Position numbers and translations under genes: made by a program. Below, in pieces: positions 61,493 to 64,000 of a DNA stretch of 64,000 nucleotides. The notes beneath the pieces were generated by a model that was not told the origin of the DNA, did not search any database, and saw only the letters and a program-made list of their open reading frames with translations. Origin of the DNA: Clostridia bacterium. GTDB taxonomy: Bacteria; Bacillota; TC1; UBA5767. Position 1 is the stretch's first letter; each line of letters opens with the position of its first letter. The stretch covers positions 1-64,000 of the forward strand of contig CP069393.1 of assembly GCA_016887505.1 (NCBI GenBank). Direction: 5' to 3'.

Positions 61493-62987
61493 GACACATG
61501 CCTCCTAGGAGTGAGTCGTAGGCATCTATGCTTACCTGGTAGGGTGGCAGGTCTTTAGCAACCGCTATACTCCCACAGAAGGTGTTGACATTCTCCTTCA
61601 GTCTCTTGTATGCAAGATACAGTGATTGAGAAGATATGGCTGTATGCTTACCAGCCGCATCCATGACCTTCTTAGCAAAAGCCAAATCATCTGTCAGCAT
61701 AATCATCCTGAGTATGCCCAGGGACTCCTTGAGCTCTGCATTGTCGCAGCTTTCCAGATAAGTCTGCCAGTTGGTTGGGAGAAGACCATAGATACCGGAA
61801 TATTTGAGCGCTCTAGGCCTGGTCTTCATTACATCGATGAAGTCCACCCAGTGGATGGATTCAGAACCTTTTATGTAGCTCCTAGTATGCGAGCACAGTT
61901 TCTTTTGTAGATCCTTAGTGAATATTTCTATGCGTGTAGCTGTAACCCTTAAACTCACATGGTCTCCGACGCACTTGGGTGAAACGGAGTAGGTAACCTT
62001 TTCGTACTGGATATAGCCATATTTGTTGACTCGTCTAATTTCGTAGCGGGCAGTATCGAATACCACCCTAGGAAGAGGAGAACATTTCTCCTTTTCCGCC
62101 TCAAACAGTTCGGCGATGGTTTCTTCTTTTTGGTAATGCTTTTTCTGCATCAGAGCGGCCGCCCGTTGTAACAGAGATTTGTTGTAGTCCTCAAGGGATG
62201 TGAACCGTGGCTCAGGAACCAAGAGGTTCCTTCTAAGATACCCGACGCTGTTTTCGACGTTACCTTTCTCGTGGCCGCTATTCGGGTTGCAGAACCTAAC
62301 TTCGAAACCATGATGCATGGCGAATCGAAGGAATTGTTCAGTCACTTCCGGTTTCCCTTTGTCATCCTTCTTCCGGATGGCAGCTGCTGCCATCTGGTCA
62401 AACCAGATGCATCGGGGTACACAGCCTATGTGCCTGAAAATATCTACCATGGCTTCCATCAGGGATTCCCTGGTTTCGCTTCTGGTTATCTGAAGCAACC
62501 TAGCATTGGAATAGGGAAACGACAGCACGAGCTCATGGAGTTTTTTGAGTACGCCATCTTCGTAGACCTTGACCATCCCGAAATCTATCTGAGCTTCTGC
62601 TCCAGGATGTTGCAGATCTAGGTAGGCTTTCTTGTTGCCATAGACCTTCTGTTTTTCTTCCTTGACCACCGTTCGTACGGTTCTCTCAGAGACTTTCAAT
62701 TTGTCTGGATATTCCTCCGAAAGGCGGGCGTAAATCCTGGTGGCAGTGTGCCTTTGCTTTGGATGGCGTTCCAGGTCTTCTAAGAGTATCTCGCGAACGA
62801 TGGGGCGTATGGAATCACTCCGCTTCTTTCGTTGTACTTTATGATTGTTCTCGTTGTAGTCCTCTTTCTCGATGTATTTCTTAACAGTGCGATAATTGCA
62901 ATTTGTCCGTTTTACGATTTCACTATATCTAAGTCCTTCAACATGATAGAGTTCTCGTATATAATTGATGTGGGTAATTGTCAGCAC
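61485..62987 (-). CDS. istA: IS21 transposase
   Basis: A 500-residue IstA. The N-terminal HTH (YHVEGLRYSEIVKRTNCNYR TVKKYI) recognises the terminal repeats. The DDE core has EAQIDFGMVKVYEDGVLKKL (first Asp), CIWFDQMAAAA (second), and NPNSGHEKGNVENSVGYLRR with the Glu. The C-terminal Mu-like beta barrel contains RVNKYGYIQYEKVTYSV. Start is GTG 62987 after GGAGG. No stops or frameshifts are seen. Confidence 0.94.
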   Translation of the reverse strand: MLTITHINYIRELYHVEGLRYSEIVKRTNCNYRTVKKYIEKEDYNENNHKVQRKKRSDSIRPIVREILLEDLERHPKQRHTATRIYARLSEEYPDKLKVSERTVRTVVKEEKQKVYGNKKAYLDLQHPGAEAQIDFGMVKVYEDGVLKKLHELVLSFPYSNARLLQITRSETRESLMEAMVDIFRHIGCVPRCIWFDQMAAAAIRKKDDKGKPEVTEQFLRFAMHHGFEVRFCNPNSGHEKGNVENSVGYLRRNLLVPEPRFTSLEDYNKSLLQRAAALMQKKHYQKEETIAELFEAEKEKCSPLPRVVFDTARYEIRRVNKYGYIQYEKVTYSVSPKCVGDHVSLRVTATRIEIFTKDLQKKLCSHTRSYIKGSESIHWVDFIDVMKTRPRALKYSGIYGLLPTNWQTYLESCDNAELKESLGILRMIMLTDDLAFAKKVMDAAGKHTAISSQSLYLAYKRLKENVNTFCGSIAVAKDLPPYQVSIDAYDSLLGGMCHE

Positions 62988-63211
62988 TTCCTTTCCTCCC
63001 TTTAAGCTTAGTCACTTAAAAGGTTATTTGGTTAGGTCTGTACTGGCAATTACTTTTTTTGCCATCCGTTGTATTTTTGATTGCCAATTATTGCATTTTT
63101 AGTTTGCCACAAACAGTGTATGGTTATGCGAATAGATTTGGAGGTCCATGAAAGAAACGACTTATATAGAAAAAATATATTCCGTGGTTAGAAAAATGAT
63201 AAACAGCGCTC

Positions 63212-63262
63212 TTGACAAGATGGAAAGGCAAGAGTATTATGCACATATTCCCATACGTGCAT
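63212..63262 (+). promoter_or_regulatory. arsR promoter and operator
   Basis: TTGACA (63212-63217) and TATTAT (63235-63240) are exactly 17 bp apart. An imperfect dyad, ATGCACATAT and ATACGTGCAT (63239-63262), covers the start of transcription, where ArsR-family repressors bind. Confidence 0.75.
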
Positions 63263-63283
63263 ATGTTTAGAAAGGTGGCCAAT

Positions 63284-63643
63284 ATGGAATTAACTCCTAT
63301 ATTCAAATTGTTATCAGATGAAACCAGACTCCGTGTTATTCTGCTCTTAAGTAAAGAAGAACTGTGTGTCTGTGAAATCTGTGGGGTTCTCGATGAATCT
63401 CAACCAAAAATATCAAAAGTACTCTCTAAACTTAGAGATTTAGATTTGGTGTCTGATAAACGAATTGAAAAATTTGTTTTCTATAAAGTGAAAGATACCA
63501 ACGGTTTACTGAATAACACCCTGATGTATATTCTTGAAAACCTTGATAGCTATCCCATACTAGTATCAGATCAACAAAGATTGGCGCATAAAACAGAATA
63601 TCTCAATCGATGTTCGCTTGACTTGTTAGAAGAAATTTCCTAA
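63284..63643 (+). CDS. ArsR/SmtB-family metal-sensing repressor
   Basis: A 119-residue repressor starting at ATG 63284 after AAAGGTGG. The HTH is LLSDETRLRVILLLSKEELC VCEICGVLDESQPKISKVLS, and ELCVCEIC carries the cysteines that bind As(III) or Sb(III) in ArsR proteins. The wing reads LVSDKRIEKFVFYKV. It should repress its own promoter (63212-63262) and perhaps the MFS transporter that follows 160 bp later. The metal specificity is inferred from the C-V-C motif. Confidence 0.88.
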   Translation: MELTPIFKLLSDETRLRVILLLSKEELCVCEICGVLDESQPKISKVLSKLRDLDLVSDKRIEKFVFYKVKDTNGLLNNTLMYILENLDSYPILVSDQQRLAHKTEYLNRCSLDLLEEIS

Positions 63644-63806
63644 AAGTTAGGCTTTATGATGGATATAGGGACCTGTCGCTGCCTTCGGAGAATATGCATA
63701 GAGGAGTAGATAGGGTTGCTTAGCAGGTAGTGATACAACAGACAGTATAATTACAGAATGATCCGTTGCCAAACTAGGTACATTTTAGTTGAATAAGGAG
63801 ACAATA

Positions 63807-64000
63807 ATGGAAAAGGATACTTATAAAAATAAACTACTACTCATTCTCGGTTTTATGGCATTTCTCGCAAATGGAGACAATTATGCCGCGGCACCATTGA
63901 TTATTAATATCGCAAAAGATTTAGACTTAACTGTTTCGACCGCTGCAATATCTGTTACAGCGTATATGTTATCTTTTGGACTGTTCACTTTATTATTTGG
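63807..64000 (+). CDS. MFS transporter, 3' end outside the window
   Basis: Starts at ATG 63807 after AAGGAG and runs off the window. The 64 visible residues include a first helix (LLLILGFMAFLANGDNYAAA) with an N-G-D-N/D element and a second helix (AAISVTAYMLSFGLFTLLF), the usual start of drug/proton antiporters of the major facilitator superfamily (14- or 12-helix type). Substrate unknown. An ArsR repressor gene lies just upstream, which suggests control by a metalloid or linkage to a resistance locus. Confidence 0.78.
   Translation, partial: MEKDTYKNKLLLILGFMAFLANGDNYAAAPLIINIAKDLDLTVSTAAISVTAYMLSFGLFTLLF

Larger units (their letters stand above)
60709..63115 (-). mobile_element. IS21-family insertion sequence
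   Basis: A 2407-bp element with istA and istB. The ends share TTGGCAATCA and TACAA blocks in inverted orientation; the outer ends read TGTGTTTGGCAA and, inward from the right, TGTTTGTGGCAA. GTGTATG is duplicated at 60702-60708 and 63116-63122. Both genes are intact, so it may be active. Confidence 0.88.

Noticed and set aside
1-64000. tRNA, rRNA, riboswitch or tRNA-gene attachment site
   Set aside because: Looked for GTTCGANTC-type T-arms and long conserved RNA blocks near recombinase ends; none was convincing.

Overview
The window comes from a low-GC Firmicute, most likely an anaerobic member of the Clostridia. Pointers are the AT-rich codon use, strong AGGAGG ribosome sites, S-layer-homology (SLH) surface anchoring, clostridial-type large serine recombinases, a FeoA/FeoB iron system with its Cys-rich partner, and copper-amine-oxidase-N domains. 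No rRNA, tRNA or CRISPR array was seen. Most of the window is accessory DNA.

Region 1 (1-5400) holds the end of a DinG/XPD-like helicase, a tiny SHOCT-like protein, an AbiEi/AbiEii toxin-antitoxin pair with a palindromic promoter, and a large serine recombinase. Region 2 (5400-23733) looks like an integrative mobilizable element carrying defence genes: XRE regulator, hsdM, [hsdS destroyed], a PHP-ATPase of the TrlF type, a small acidic protein, hsdR, an Mrr nuclease, three hairpins with a shared loop, a RepA-like ATPase, a coiled-coil HTH protein, an oriT-like region, MobC, a second SHOCT-like protein, RhuM and a second large serine recombinase. hsdS has been replaced by a prophage scrap (tape-measure tail, a TauE-MarR pair, Dit, Gp37-like start). 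Only about 27 codons of the hsdS 3' end remain, and an IS sits exactly at its stop codon.

Region 3 (23.7-30.3 kb) is a graveyard: a small-recombinase cassette with an Imm5-like gene, a group II intron, a frameshifted IS256-type transposase, and a decayed copy of the rhuM-recombinase block. Region 4 (30.5-35.6 kb) holds an HD-domain protein, a possible PD-(D/E)XK protein, a broken lipoprotein gene, an AIM24 protein and a secreted copper-amine-oxidase-N protein. Region 5 (35.7-39.6 kb) is an iron-uptake cluster (feoA, feoB, Cys-rich membrane protein, DtxR-family regulator) with a hairpin repeat on each side.

Region 6 (39.7-53.5 kb) mixes a GFA-fold protein, a dead IS256, a HigA-ImmA pair, a BlaI/BlaR1-like pair with twin operators, a sigma factor with a membrane partner, TauE, a second small-recombinase cassette, and a membrane-protein gene split by an IS256 with a clean 8-bp target duplication. 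Region 7 (53.7-64 kb) looks more like core genome: DUF1697, exonuclease III, a metallophosphatase/5'-nucleotidase, an SLH-anchored phosphodiester glycosidase, an IS21 element, an ArsR regulator and the start of an MFS transporter.

The most unusual signals are: (i) the short motif TAG(C/G)CTAAT bordering both small-recombinase cassettes, with a related backbone between them; (ii) the recurrent CATGTGGAG / AGTATTGATGTC sequence at recombinase 3' ends; (iii) the hsdS replacement inside an otherwise intact restriction locus that also carries a TrlF ATPase.
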